Of a stretch of DNA of 64,000 bases, positions 7,843 through 17,038 are shown one piece after another. Positions within the stretch are counted from its first letter, which is position 1; each line of letters begins with the position of its first letter. This DNA comes from Trebonia sp963811335 (GTDB lineage: Bacteria > Actinomycetota > Actinomycetes > Streptosporangiales > Streptosporangiaceae), in NCBI GenBank assembly GCA_963811335.1, contig CAWERB010000030.1, positions 62,001 through 126,000 of the forward strand, in the 5' to 3' direction. The notes below the pieces were generated by a model. That model made no database searches and was not told where the DNA came from. It worked only from the letters and a program-made list of their open reading frames with translations. The translations under genes were made by a program, and so were the position numbers.

Positions 7843-10315
7843 GTGGCCCGCCGCGCGGTGATCCGCTGGGGCTGGCGGCTGTTCCGCCGCGAGTGGCGCC
7901 AGCAGCTGCTGGTGCTCGGCCTGCTCACCGCGGCGGTCGCGGCGACGATCTGGGGTGCCAGCGTCATCGCCAACGTGCAGCTCGCCAACCCGAACTACGC
8001 CACGTACGGCACCGCTGCCGCGTCGGTCACGCTGCCCGGCACCGACCCGCGCCTGGCCGCCGACATCGCCGCCGTCACCGGCCGCTGGGGTCCGGCGGAC
8101 CTCATCGAGAATCAGGCACTCGCCAACGGCACCACCCAGCCGGTGCAGCTCCGCGCCGAGAGCCCGCACGGGCACTACACCTCCCCGCTGCTCGGCCTGG
8201 TTAGCGGCAGCTACCCGGCCGGCCTCGGTCAGGTTGCGCTGACCAGTCAGGTCGCGGCTCTGTACGGGGCGCACACGGGCGGCACCTGGCAGGCCGCCGG
8301 CGCAACCTGGCGGGTGACCGGCATCGTGCAGAACCCGAGCAACCTGGCCGATGAGTTCGCGCTGGTCGCCCCGGGCCAGGTCACCCACCCCAGCCAGGTG
8401 ACCCTGCTGCTGGGGTCATCTCCCGCCGTCCAGCAGGCGATCGGCAACGGCAGCACAACGCTGCCCCGTCTCCCGGCGGCGGCGACGTTCACGTTCCCTG
8501 CGACCTTCATGAGCGGGCTACCGTCGGCAACCATCGCCCTGGTGGTGGAGCTGCTCGGCCTGGTGTTCATCGGCCTGGTGTCGGAGCCGGCTTCCCGTGA
8601 TGGCACAGCGCAGGCTGCGCGCCCTCGGCGTGCTCAGCGCGATCGGCGCGACCGAGCGCCACCTCCGCCTGGTCATGATCACCGGGAGGCCTGGCCGTCG
8701 GCGTGGCCGGCGCGCTGGCCGGGGCGGTGCTCGGCCTGGCGGCTGGCTCGCTTACGTGACGACGCTGCAGCAGGCCGCTGGTCACGTGGTGGATGCGGCG
8801 AACTTGCCCTGGTGGGCGTTCGCGCTCGGGGCCGTGCTCGCGGTCGCGACGTCGGTGCTGGCCTCCCGCCGTCGGCGAAGACGATGGCCCGGCTGCCGGT
8901 CGTGACCGCGCTGTCCGGCCGCCCCGCGCCGTCGAAGGCAGTGCACCGCTCCGCCCCGCCCGGCATCGTCGCGCTCGCTATCGGCCTCGCGTGCCTGGCG
9001 TTCACCGGCGGCCTGGCCGGGATAACGGGCCAAGGGCACGCCGCCCAAGGACGTGCGCTGCTCCTGCTGGCCGGCCTGGGCGGCCTGATCGTCGGCATCA
9101 TCCTGCTCGCCCCGCTGGCCATCGGCGTGCTGGCGGCCGGAGCGGGAACGCGGCTGCCGGTCGCGGTCCGGATCGCGCTGCGCAACCTGGTTCGCTACCG
9201 TGCTCGGTCCGGTCCCGCGCTGGCGGCGGTCACCTTTGCCGTGTTCCTGGCCACGGGAATCTGCCTCGTGGCCAGCGCAAAGTTCAGCGATCCGCTGAAC
9301 TGGTCCGGCCCTAACCTGTCTGGCCGCCAGCTGATCGTCGGCACGCAGCAGAGCCTGGGCGGCGGCACGATCGCGCACCAGCAGCGCCCAGGCGGCCCGC
9401 CTTGGCGGGCAGGTGGACAGCCTTGCCGCCCGCCTGCACACGCGGCCGGTGCCACTGGAGTCCGCGAGCACGCTGTACCAGGCGGGCACGCCCCAGAGCA
9501 GCCCGTCGAATTTCACCGGCACCGTGTACGTGGCAACCCCGAGGCCTGCTCGCCACGTACGGGATCAAGGCCAGCCAGATCGCTCCCGGCACCGACATCC
9601 TCACCATGCGGCCAGGGCTGGCGGGCGTGCCGCACATGGCGATGACCTGGAGCGATACCCAGTAATCCGGCGGTACGGCGGTCCGCCCTGCACGCTGAAC
9701 AACGACTGCCTGGCCAGCCCGGTGATCCAGACGATCAGCAGCCTGCCCAGCGGCACCGACGCGCCGAACACGGTGGTCACCGAGTACGCGGTGAGCAAGT
9801 ACCACCTGCAGCCCAGCCTGCTGGGATGGCTAATCAGGCACCGGCCCCGCTCACTGCCGCGCAGGTCAGCGCGGCGCGGCAGCTCGCGCTCGGCTACGGG
9901 GTGACGGTAGAGACCAGGACGGGTAACCCTGACCTAGGCGAGTTCGCCGGCGGCGCCACCGCGCTTGGCATCGTGATCGCGTTCGGCGTGCTGGCTGCTT
10001 CCGTCGGCCTGATCCGCAGCGAGGCCGACCGGGACCTGCGCACGCTCACCGCGGCCGGCGCCAGCAGCGGAACGCGGCGGATGATCACCGCGGCGACCGC
10101 CGCCGCGCTGGGCCTTCTCGGCGCGATCCTCGGCATGGCCGGCGCCTGGCCGCCGGGCTGGCCTGGGCACGCAGCAGCCTGTCCGCCACCTTCGGCAACC
10201 TGCCGCTGACCGACGTGCTGATCTTGCTGGCTGGGCTGCCGCTGGCCGCCGCGGCGGCGGCTGGCTGCTGGCTGGCCGCGAGCCGAAGGCCATCTCCAGG
10301 CAGCCGCTGGACTGA
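7843..10315 (+). pseudogene. FtsX/MacB-like ABC permease, at least seven frameshifts
   Basis: Starts near GTG 7843 (VARRAVIRWGWRLFRREWRQQLLVLGLLTAAVAATIWG, first membrane segment). It can be followed through many frame changes near 8590, 8690, 8870, 9390, 9550, 9660, 9835, 10140 and 10290, to the C-terminal ISRQPLD stop at 10315. Pieces include a large extracytoplasmic domain, VALAIGLACLAFTGG…, GLIVGIILLAPLAIGVLA, RIALRNLVRYRARSGPALAAV (a typical FtsX repeat start) and GATALGIVIAFGVLAASVGLIRSEADRDLRTLTAAGAS. Joined, it is roughly 820 residues with about ten membrane helices. The density of breaks is the highest in the window. It is a decayed gene or a very poor stretch of sequence. Confidence 0.7.
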
Positions 10316-10329
10316 GGGGTGGCGGGCCA

Positions 10330-11237
10330 TGATTGAGGTCGATCACGTCAGCAAGCGCTTCGGCAAGGTCATCGCGGTCGATGACCTCAGCTTCACCGTC
10401 CGCCCGGCCACGCGACCGGCTTCCTCGGCCCTAATGGCGCGGGCAAGAGCACCACGATGCGCGTCGTCCTGGGCCTGGACGAGCCAACGGCGGGCGCCGC
10501 CCGGGTGAACGGACGTCCCTACCACGGGATTGCCTGTCCGCTTCATGAGGTCGGCTCGCTGCTGGACGCTGAGTGCCGTCCACGGCGGGCGGACCGCCGG
10601 GCTGCACCTGCTGTCGGTCGCGCAGAGCAACGGCATCGGGAAGAGCCGCACCGCGGAGGTGCTCGCGCTGGCCGGCCTGCACGAGGTGAAGAACAAGCAG
10701 ATCGGGGGCTTCTCGCTCGGCATGAAGCAGCGGCTCGGCATAGCCACGGCACTCCTCGGCGACCCGCCGGTGCTGATCTTCGATGAGCCGGTCAACGGAC
10801 TCGATCCGGAGGGCGTGCACTGGATCCGCGAGCTGTTCAAGGCTTTCGCCGCGGAGGGCCGCACGGTGTTCGTGTCCAGCCACCTGATGAGCGAGATGGC
10901 GCTGACCGCCGACCGGCTATCATCATCGGCCGCGGCAAGCTGCTCGCGACACATCGGTCGACGAGCTTACCCAGGCCAGCCGCAGCGACGTCCTGGTCAG
11001 GTCGCCGCAGGCGGAAGAACTGTCCGGACTGCTCTACGCAGAGGGCGCCACTGTCGTAACCGCATCCGGCGTGCCGGACACCCTGACCGTCACCGGCATG
11101 GAGGCTGGCGCGATTGGCGACATCGCGCTCAGGGACGGCGTTGCCGTGCATGAGCTAACGCCCGGATGCTCGCTCGAGGAGGCCACATGAAGATCACGGC
11201 CGGCAGCGTCCAGTTCCACGGAGGGGACCGCCGATGA
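10330..11237 (+). pseudogene. ABC transporter ATP-binding protein (BcrA/DrrA type), frameshifted
   Basis: Starts MIEVDHVSKRFGKVIAVDDLSFTVRPG at ATG 10330. A shift near 10415 is needed to read Walker A FLGPNGAGKSTTMRVVLGLDEPTAG, another near 10575 for the middle, with LGMKQRLGIATALLG (signature) and LIFDEPVNGLDPEGV (Walker B), another near 10915 for IIIGRGKLLA, and one near 11185 for the tail ending at TGA 11235-11237. This is a DrrA/BcrA-like ATPase of about 300 residues. It overlaps the start of the permease gene by 4 nt (ATGA). Confidence 0.7.
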
Positions 11238-11980
11238 TGGTGCTGCTCAGCGAGTGGACCAAGCTCCGCGCACTCCGCTCGACGTACGTGACCCGCTGGT
11301 CGCGGCGGTCACGGCCCTGATCGCCAGCGTCATCGTGGCGGTCTCCCACGGCCTCGGTGCAGGCTTCCCAAGCGCCCCCGTTCGGCGCGGTCGCCGGGAT
11401 CTTTGCCGGCTGGCTGTCGTATCCGGCGCTGGCGGTCGGCGTCCTCGGCATCATCACGATAACCGCCGAATACAGCACCGGACAGATCCGGCTCACGTTC
11501 ACCGCAGTGCCGCGCCGGCTGGCCGTACTGGCAGCGAAGGCGGCCGTCACCGGACTGACCGGGCTGATCCTCGGCGAGGTGCTCGCATTCGCGGGATACG
11601 GTCTCACGGCTGCGGCCTTGGCCGGCCACCCCCTGGCGGGGACCCTGTCCGGGGCGAGCATCCACGTTCTTGCCGGCGGCCTCAGCCTGTGCGTGGTCAT
11701 CTTGCTTGGCCTGGGCATCGGCACGATCTCCCGCCGCACGGCCAGCGCGATCGTCGCCCTGCCCGCCGTGCTGTACCTACCGCTGATCGTGTTCATCATG
11801 CCAGCCCCGTGGAAAGACAATATCGGCCGGCTGACCCTGGTCGGGGCTGTGTACCAGCTGGTCAGCGCCCACCCGTCCGACCAGCTGTTCTCGCCGGGCC
11901 TGTCCTTGATCGTCATGCTCGCCTGGCCGGCCGTGATCCTGGCCCTCGCCGCCGTCGTCATAACCCGCCACGACGCGTAA
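11234..11980 (+). pseudogene. ABC-2 type permease, two frameshifts
   Basis: Begins MMVLLSEWTKLRALRSTYVT at ATG 11234, the standard opening of actinobacterial ABC-2 permeases. It shifts near 11290 and again near 11355, then reads intact from AVAGIFAGWLSYPALAVGVLGIITITAEYSTGQIRLT to TRHDA at 11980, with about six membrane segments. STGQIRLT is a conserved loop of this family. It pairs with the preceding DrrA-like ATPase as a drug or lipid exporter. The frame is sound for the last 200 residues, so the gene may be functional if the early breaks are errors. Confidence 0.7.
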
Positions 11981-12186
11981 GGCTCCAGCGCACCCGGGAA
12001 CAGTACGGGATCGAAGCGCAGGTCCTGCCCGCCGGGGCGGTGAGAGCCCACAACGACCTGGCCTTCGTCATCGACCGCTCCGGCGCATCCGGCAGCTCGC
12101 ATGTCAGGGTGCACTTCTTCCCGCCGGGCATTCAGGTGAAACTGCCCCGGCGTGCCGAACCATCCACTCTCTTGGGGCGTTGGCCT
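11981..12186 (+). other. Coding-like remnant of unknown origin
   Basis: Frame +1 reads LQRTREQYGIEAQVLPAGAV then RAHNDLAFVIDRSGASGSSH, without a start, and runs on antisense to the RidA gene. Base usage looks coding, but I do not recognise the protein. It may be the tail of another transported or deleted gene. Confidence 0.3.
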
Positions 12187-12585
12187 TCAGTCGTCGACCA
12201 GGGCCCAGGCCTCGACCTCGATCAGGTAGCCAGGAGCGAACAGCCCGGCTACCTGAACGAGGGTGCTCGCGGGCGGCCTGGCGGTGTCAATGACGGCATC
12301 CCGGGCCGCCCGGACGGCGGGCAGGTAGGCGACGTCGAGCACGAAGAAGCCGAACTTGACCACGTTGGCGAAGCCCGCGCCGGCCTCCGCCAGGCAACGG
12401 CGCAGGTTCTCGAAGACTCGCGCCGCCTGGGCGGCCGGGTCTCCGGGGCCGACCAGTTCGCCGCGCTCGTCCTGCGCGACCTGGCCGCTGACCACCACCA
12501 GACGGCCCCGGCCGGTGACCACGTGGCTGTAGCCGCGTCCGGCGGCCATCCCCTCAGGGCTTGCTATATGCCGCAGCACGGCCAT
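12187..12585 (-). CDS. RidA family protein (enamine/imine deaminase)
   Basis: 132 residues, the normal size for the RidA/YjgF/UK114 family. RidA hydrolyses reactive enamine and imine intermediates made by PLP enzymes, in the cytoplasm as a trimer. Visible landmarks are SGQVAQDERGELVGPGDPAAQAARVFENLRRCL, VVKFGFFVLDVAYLPAVRAAR, and the C-terminal RPPASTLVQVAGLFAPGYLIEVEAWAL. The catalytic Arg (usually R105) corresponds to the segment TARPPAS, where an Arg is present. It is a stand-alone gene, divergent from the large LuxR regulator, with repeat copy C between them. Confidence 0.88.
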   Translation of the reverse strand: MAVLRHIASPEGMAAGRGYSHVVTGRGRLVVVSGQVAQDERGELVGPGDPAAQAARVFENLRRCLAEAGAGFANVVKFGFFVLDVAYLPAVRAARDAVIDTARPPASTLVQVAGLFAPGYLIEVEAWALVDD

Positions 12586-12670
12586 CGCCTCTCCCCTCAG
12601 CGGTGCGCCACGGCACCGCGTTCACTTTGTCATCCCGACGGTTCGGGCCCGCGGCCCGGCGGGCAGGCCG

Positions 12671-12762
12671 GGCGCTCCGCGCTTCTTGCTGTTATCTCCA
12701 TGCTGGCGGGCGGCCCGAAGATAGTGGACATTTGGGTACATCCGCGTGTGCCTAAATGTCCA
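12671..12762 (+). repeat. Dispersed structured repeat, copy C, with strong hairpin
   Basis: The head 12671-12696 is identical over 26 nt to copy B and includes GCTTCTTGCTGTTATC. It is followed by 23 nt and GATAGTGGA (12720-12728). TGGACATTT (12725-12733) and AAATGTCCA (12754-12762) form a perfect 9-bp stem with a 20-nt loop. It lies 78 nt before the LuxR-type gene, so it could also influence that gene. Confidence 0.7.
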
Positions 12763-12840
12763 TCATCATGATCCTCACCCATCGCGAGGCGGCCCGGCCG
12801 GGGCTTCCTTCAGGTTTCTTAACGAGCTGGCCGGCGCACG

Positions 12841-15800
12841 ATGTGGCCGGCGGACTTTGTGTGGGACAGTGTCCGCGTGGGCGGGAATGTGGTCAGCCCC
12901 GTGTTCATCGGGCGGCAGGAGGAGTTGGCGTCCCTCGCGGGACTGCTTGACCGGGTCAGGTCGCAGGGGCCGGCGTTCGCGCTCGTCGGCGGCGAGGCAG
13001 GGGTCGGCAAGACTAGGCTGACCAGGGAACTCGCGGCGCTCGCGGCCGCCCAGGGGTTCTGCGTGCTCACCGGGCAGTGCGTCGAGCTTGGCGGCGAGGG
13101 CCTGCCGCTCGCGCCGCTCGTCGACGCGTTGCGCACGCTGGCCAGGACCATGCCGTCCGACGTGCTCGCCGGCGTGCTCGGCCCGGCCGCGCCGGCGCTG
13201 TCCCGGCTGCTGCCCGAGCTTGCCCAGGTGATGGCGGCCGCCCCGGGCGGGCCGGCGGGGCAGGCACCGCTGGCGGGGACGGCCGCGCTCGCCCCGCTGA
13301 CCGGCGAGGACATGAGCAAGGCGCAGCTGCTCGAGCACGTGCTCGGCACCCTTGACCGGCTGAGCGGCGTACGGCCGGTCCTTGTCATTGTCGAGGACCT
13401 GCACTGGGCGGACCGCTCCACCCTGGACCTGGTCGCGTTCCTCGTCAGGTCGGTCCGGCATAGCCGCGTCATGCTCATGGTGACCTACCGGTCGGATGAG
13501 CTGCACCGCAGGCACCCGCTGCGCCCGCTGCTGACCAGCTGGGAGCGGGACCGGTCCATTGCGCGGACCGACCTGTCCAGGTTTAGCAGGGACGAGGTTG
13601 CCGCCCAGCTCGACGCGATCCTCGGTCAGGTCCCGGCCCCGGCCGTGACGGACACGGTCTTCGACCGCTCCGGCGGCAACGCCTACCTGGTGGAGGAGCT
13701 GGCCGGGGCGGTGGCGGCCGGCGGTGACCCCGCGGACCTGCCGCCGTCGCTCGGCGACGTGCTGCTTTCCCGGGTCGACTCGCTGTCGGAAGGCGGGCAG
13801 AAGCTGCTGCGCACCGCCGCCGTGGCCGGCCGTGCCGTACCGGAACGGCTGCTCGCCCGCGTGGCGGGCCTCGGCGAGGCGGAGCTGTACGCGGCGCTGC
13901 GCGAAGCGGTGGACAGCCACCTGCTCGTCATCGACCCGAGCGGCCACGGCTACGCCTTCCGGCATGCGCTGACCAGGGACGCGGTCTACGAGGACATGCT
14001 GCCCGGCGAACGGGTCCGGCTGCACGCGGCCTACGGGGCGGCGCTCGAGCGGGATCCCGCGCTGGCCGGCGGTGAGGCCGATGCCGCCGCCCTTGCTTAC
14101 CACTGGTACGCCGCCCTTGACCTGCCGCGCGCGCTGACCGCCTCGGTCGACGCGGCCATGCGCGCGCTGACCGCGGGCGCGCCCGCCGAGGCGCTCCGCC
14201 TGCTCGAGCGGGCGCTGGAGATCTGGCCGCGGGTGCCCGACGCCGGGGAGCGGACCGGCCTTGACCGGGTCGACGTGAGCCGGCTGGCCGCCAACGCCGC
14301 CTACCGGTACGGGGCGCTCGACCGGGCGCGGTCGCTGCTCGCCGACGCGCTCGCCGAGTTGCCCGAGGCGGGCGCCGGGAGCGCGGACGACGGCGGCCAG
14401 GTCCGGCGCGCGCTGCTGCTTGCCCGCTACGCGGTCGTGCAGCGTGACGCGAGCACGCCGGAGGAGGCGGCACAGACACTGCAGCGGGCCCTCGGGCTGC
14501 TGCCGGCCGGCCAGGTCACCCGGGCGCACGCGGTCGTGCTCGCCACCCTCGCCAGTGCCCAGATGCGCGCGGACGACCTGGCAGAAGCCGCGAAGACGGC
14601 CCGGCTGGCGCTGGACGCGGCGCGCGCGGTCGGCGCGCGGGAGGCCGAGGCCGACGCGGCGGTAACGCTCGGCTCCGCGCTGACCTACCTGGACTCGGCC
14701 GAGGCCGGCCTGTCAACGCTCCGCGACGGGCTGCGGACCGCGCTGGCGCTGTCCGATCAGGCCAGCCAGCCTGGGCGCGCCGGGCCGGCCCCGCCGGCCA
14801 ACCTCGCGGAAGAGTCGGAGCTCGGCGGCTCCGAGCGGACCGTGATCGCGCTGCGGGCCTACATCAACCTGTCTGACGTCCTTGAGATGCTTGGCCGGCA
14901 CGCCGCAGCCATCGAGATGGCGGAGGCTGGAGCTGCTCTCGCCGCCCGGGCCGGCATGTCACGCACCCTCGGCTCCTACCTGATCGGCAACACGGCCGAG
15001 CCGCTGATCCGGCTGGGCCGCTGGGACGAGGCCGACGAGCTGACCGCCCGGGCGCTCGCCGCGCTGCCCGAGGGCGTCTTCAGCGGCACCCTGCACGGCC
15101 TGCGCGCGGAGCTCGCCGCGCTGCGCGGCCGCTACGACGAGGCGGCACGGGAACTGCGCGAAACGCACCGTACCGTGGGCAACACCAGGGATGTCCAGTT
15201 CACGCTGCCGCTGCGGTACATCGCCGCGACGATCGCGGTCGGCACCGGCGACATCGCCACGGCCAGGCAGGCCGTGGCGGCCGGGCTGCCCGATGCGCAG
15301 AAGGGGTGGGGCGCGCGGTACGCCTGGCCGCTGCTTTGGCTCGGCATGCGGCTGGAAGCTGACGAGGCCACGCGGCACCGCGACCGCCACGAGGCGGTTC
15401 CCGGCGACCTTACCGCCCGGTGCGCCGCGGTCGCGCAGGCCGCGGCCGACCTGCAGGTCCTGTCCGCCTCCTGGGCCGCGTACCGGGAGCTCATCGCGGC
15501 CGAGCGATCCCGGGCCGCAGGCGAGGACACCCCAGCTACCTGGCAGGCGGTCGTGTCCGCGTGGGAAGGCGCGGAAGACGCCTTCCCGCTGGCCTATTGC
15601 CAGCTCCGGCTCGCCGAGGCGCTCACCGCAGTCGGCGGCCTGGATGAGGCTGCCCGCGCCGTCGGACAGTGCTACACGCTCGCCCGCCGGCTGAGGGCCG
15701 AGCCGGTCGCCGCCGAGGCCCGTGCCCTCGCCCGCCGCGCCCGCTTGCCGCTGCCAGATGACGCCGAGCTGGCCTCCGCCACGCGGGACGCGCCGGGGCC

Positions 15801-16080
15801 GGCCATGGCACGGGTCCCGGTAACCGGCGCGCCGTCCGCGCAGAGCGCGACGGTGGCACCCCGGCCACCCGACGAGCTGGCCCGTTTCGGGCTCACCGAC
15901 CGCGAGCGCGAGGTCCTGAAGCTCGTCGCCGCGGGCCGCTCCAACCCGGAGATCGCCCAGGCGCTGTTCATCAGCGCGAAGACGGCCAGCGTGCACGTGT
16001 CAAACATCCTCGCCAAGCTCGGCGTCAGCGGCCGCGTCGAGGCCGCCGCCGTCGCCCACCGGCTGGGCATCGCCGACTAG
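12841..16080 (+). CDS. Large ATP-binding LuxR-family (LAL) transcriptional regulator
   Basis: 1079 residues, typical for LAL regulators. An N-terminal AAA-type ATPase has Walker A GGEAGVGKT (residues 50-58) and a Walker B-like VLVIVEDLHWAD. A long TPR-like helical region follows (~450-1000), and a C-terminal LuxR HTH (LTDREREVLKLVAAGRSNPE…, VHVSNILAKLGV) occupies the last ~65 residues. ATG 12841 is used; GTG 12877, opening VGGNVVSPVFIGRQEEL, is an equally good start. Such proteins often activate pathway-specific or sugar/antibiotic gene sets. There is no obvious target cluster beside it, except the downstream maltokinase-cap-like gene 87 nt away. Confidence 0.9.
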   Translation: MWPADFVWDSVRVGGNVVSPVFIGRQEELASLAGLLDRVRSQGPAFALVGGEAGVGKTRLTRELAALAAAQGFCVLTGQCVELGGEGLPLAPLVDALRTLARTMPSDVLAGVLGPAAPALSRLLPELAQVMAAAPGGPAGQAPLAGTAALAPLTGEDMSKAQLLEHVLGTLDRLSGVRPVLVIVEDLHWADRSTLDLVAFLVRSVRHSRVMLMVTYRSDELHRRHPLRPLLTSWERDRSIARTDLSRFSRDEVAAQLDAILGQVPAPAVTDTVFDRSGGNAYLVEELAGAVAAGGDPADLPPSLGDVLLSRVDSLSEGGQKLLRTAAVAGRAVPERLLARVAGLGEAELYAALREAVDSHLLVIDPSGHGYAFRHALTRDAVYEDMLPGERVRLHAAYGAALERDPALAGGEADAAALAYHWYAALDLPRALTASVDAAMRALTAGAPAEALRLLERALEIWPRVPDAGERTGLDRVDVSRLAANAAYRYGALDRARSLLADALAELPEAGAGSADDGGQVRRALLLARYAVVQRDASTPEEAAQTLQRALGLLPAGQVTRAHAVVLATLASAQMRADDLAEAAKTARLALDAARAVGAREAEADAAVTLGSALTYLDSAEAGLSTLRDGLRTALALSDQASQPGRAGPAPPANLAEESELGGSERTVIALRAYINLSDVLEMLGRHAAAIEMAEAGAALAARAGMSRTLGSYLIGNTAEPLIRLGRWDEADELTARALAALPEGVFSGTLHGLRAELAALRGRYDEAARELRETHRTVGNTRDVQFTLPLRYIAATIAVGTGDIATARQAVAAGLPDAQKGWGARYAWPLLWLGMRLEADEATRHRDRHEAVPGDLTARCAAVAQAAADLQVLSASWAAYRELIAAERSRAAGEDTPATWQAVVSAWEGAEDAFPLAYCQLRLAEALTAVGGLDEAARAVGQCYTLARRLRAEPVAAEARALARRARLPLPDDAELASATRDAPGPAMARVPVTGAPSAQSATVAPRPPDELARFGLTDREREVLKLVAAGRSNPEIAQALFISAKTASVHVSNILAKLGVSGRVEAAAVAHRLGIAD

Positions 16081-16167
16081 GCCGCGGTGCGGCCTGGTAC
16101 CCGCCGGGACCACGGGCGGCTGCCACCGCTAGTCTCGGGACATCTGGCCAGGGAACTGGGGAACTAC

Positions 16168-16716
16168 GTGGCGATCCTTCATCAACGGGCGACACTCACG
16201 CCGACGAAGCTGGAGCTGGCCGCGGCCTGGCTGGACCGGCAGGGCCTGGGCGGCGGGGACGTGGAACTGGCGGGCAGTTACCGGTTCGACGACCCCGCAG
16301 GGGAGGTCGGCATCGAGGCGCTCCTGGTGCGCCGGGCGGTCCAGGTGTTCCACTTGCCGTTTACCTACCGCGCCGCGCCGCTGGCCGAAGCCGAGGCCCA
16401 CCTGATCACCACGCTGGAGCACTCGGTGCTCGGGCGCCGCTGGGTGTACGACGCCGCGGGCGACCCGGTCGCGCTCGGCTGCTACGCCGCCGCGCTCGCC
16501 GGGCGGCAGGGGCAGGCGGTCTTTGAGCTCTGGGACGGCGACACCATGGTCGGCCACCGCCCGCAGACCGTTACGCTGACCGCCGCTGGCGACGGCCCGG
16601 CCGGCGGCGAGGTCCGGCTCTGCCGCGTGCCCGGCGACCTAGCGGATTACCCGGCCGCGCGGTGCCTGGTCGCGGCCTGGAGCACCGGCTCCGGCGTGAT
16701 CGCGGTGTCCGTTTAG
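16168..16716 (+). CDS. Maltokinase N-terminal cap-like domain protein
   Basis: 182 residues from GTG 16168, which has a GGGGAA ribosome site about 8 nt upstream (an in-frame ATG at 16087 lacks one). The sequence HQRATLTPTKLELAAAWLDRQ, YRFDDPAGEVGIEALLVRR, FHLPFTYRAAPL and EHSVLGRRWVYDAAGDPV is that of the small actinobacterial proteins resembling the N-terminal cap of maltokinase (CG0192-like). They occur singly or with trehalose/glycogen genes, and their activity is unknown. The gene lies just behind the LAL regulator, perhaps co-transcribed. Confidence 0.75.
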   Translation: MAILHQRATLTPTKLELAAAWLDRQGLGGGDVELAGSYRFDDPAGEVGIEALLVRRAVQVFHLPFTYRAAPLAEAEAHLITTLEHSVLGRRWVYDAAGDPVALGCYAAALAGRQGQAVFELWDGDTMVGHRPQTVTLTAAGDGPAGGEVRLCRVPGDLADYPAARCLVAAWSTGSGVIAVSV

Positions 16717-16893
16717 GGCTAGCCGGCGAACTCGATGCCAGGGCACTGTCATCCGGCCGGGACCGGGGCTCGTCGCACAGGTCCGGGATCGGCTGGCGAG
16801 GGCCAGGCCGGCTGGCGGCGGGCCCAGGGCAGGCCGGGACGGTTGGCGGCAAGGCCGGGTCGTCTGGCGCATCACACTCCCCTGGTGCACCCG

Positions 16894-16993
16894 GTTTACC
16901 GGTAAACTTTTCCCAGCGGGTAAACTTTTTCCTCGATGTAAAGAAAAAGCGTTCTAGGCGTCTTTTCTTTACCGGTTGTGATTTGTTTACCGG
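16894..16993. repeat. Iteron-like cluster of GTTTACCGG half-sites in an AT-rich patch
   Basis: The perfect 14-bp palindrome GTTTACCGGTAAAC (16894-16907) is followed by CGGGTAAAC (16917-16925), CTTTACCGG (16967-16975) and GTTTACCGG (16985-16993). That makes five half-sites in 100 bp. Between them CTTTTTC (16925-16931) and GAAAAAG (16943-16949) form a hairpin. The patch is far more AT-rich than its surroundings and ends beside the insertion sequence. It resembles binding-site arrays of plasmid replication or transfer repressors, or a recombinase end. Confidence 0.45.
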
Positions 16994-16999
16994 AAAGTG

Positions 17000-17019
17000 C
17001 CGTGGCGCCGCCCTGCCGC
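17000..17019 (+). repeat. 20-bp direct repeat, left copy, flanking the insertion sequence
   Basis: The 20-nt sequence starting CCGTGGCGCC is identical to 19056-19075. The right copy abuts the right inverted repeat of the IS exactly. The left copy lies 19 nt outside the left one. Both are preceded by ACCGGAAAG. It may be a target duplication or a trace of a second, lost IS copy. Confidence 0.5.
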
Positions 17020-17038
17020 AGGCCGGCGGGCGACCGGG

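Noticed and set aside
12775..14529. Long leftward open frame (584 codons) antisense to the LAL regulator
   Set aside because: Very high GC at third positions leaves antisense frames open. The protein is Arg/Gly/His-rich without domains, and the + strand gene is clearly real.
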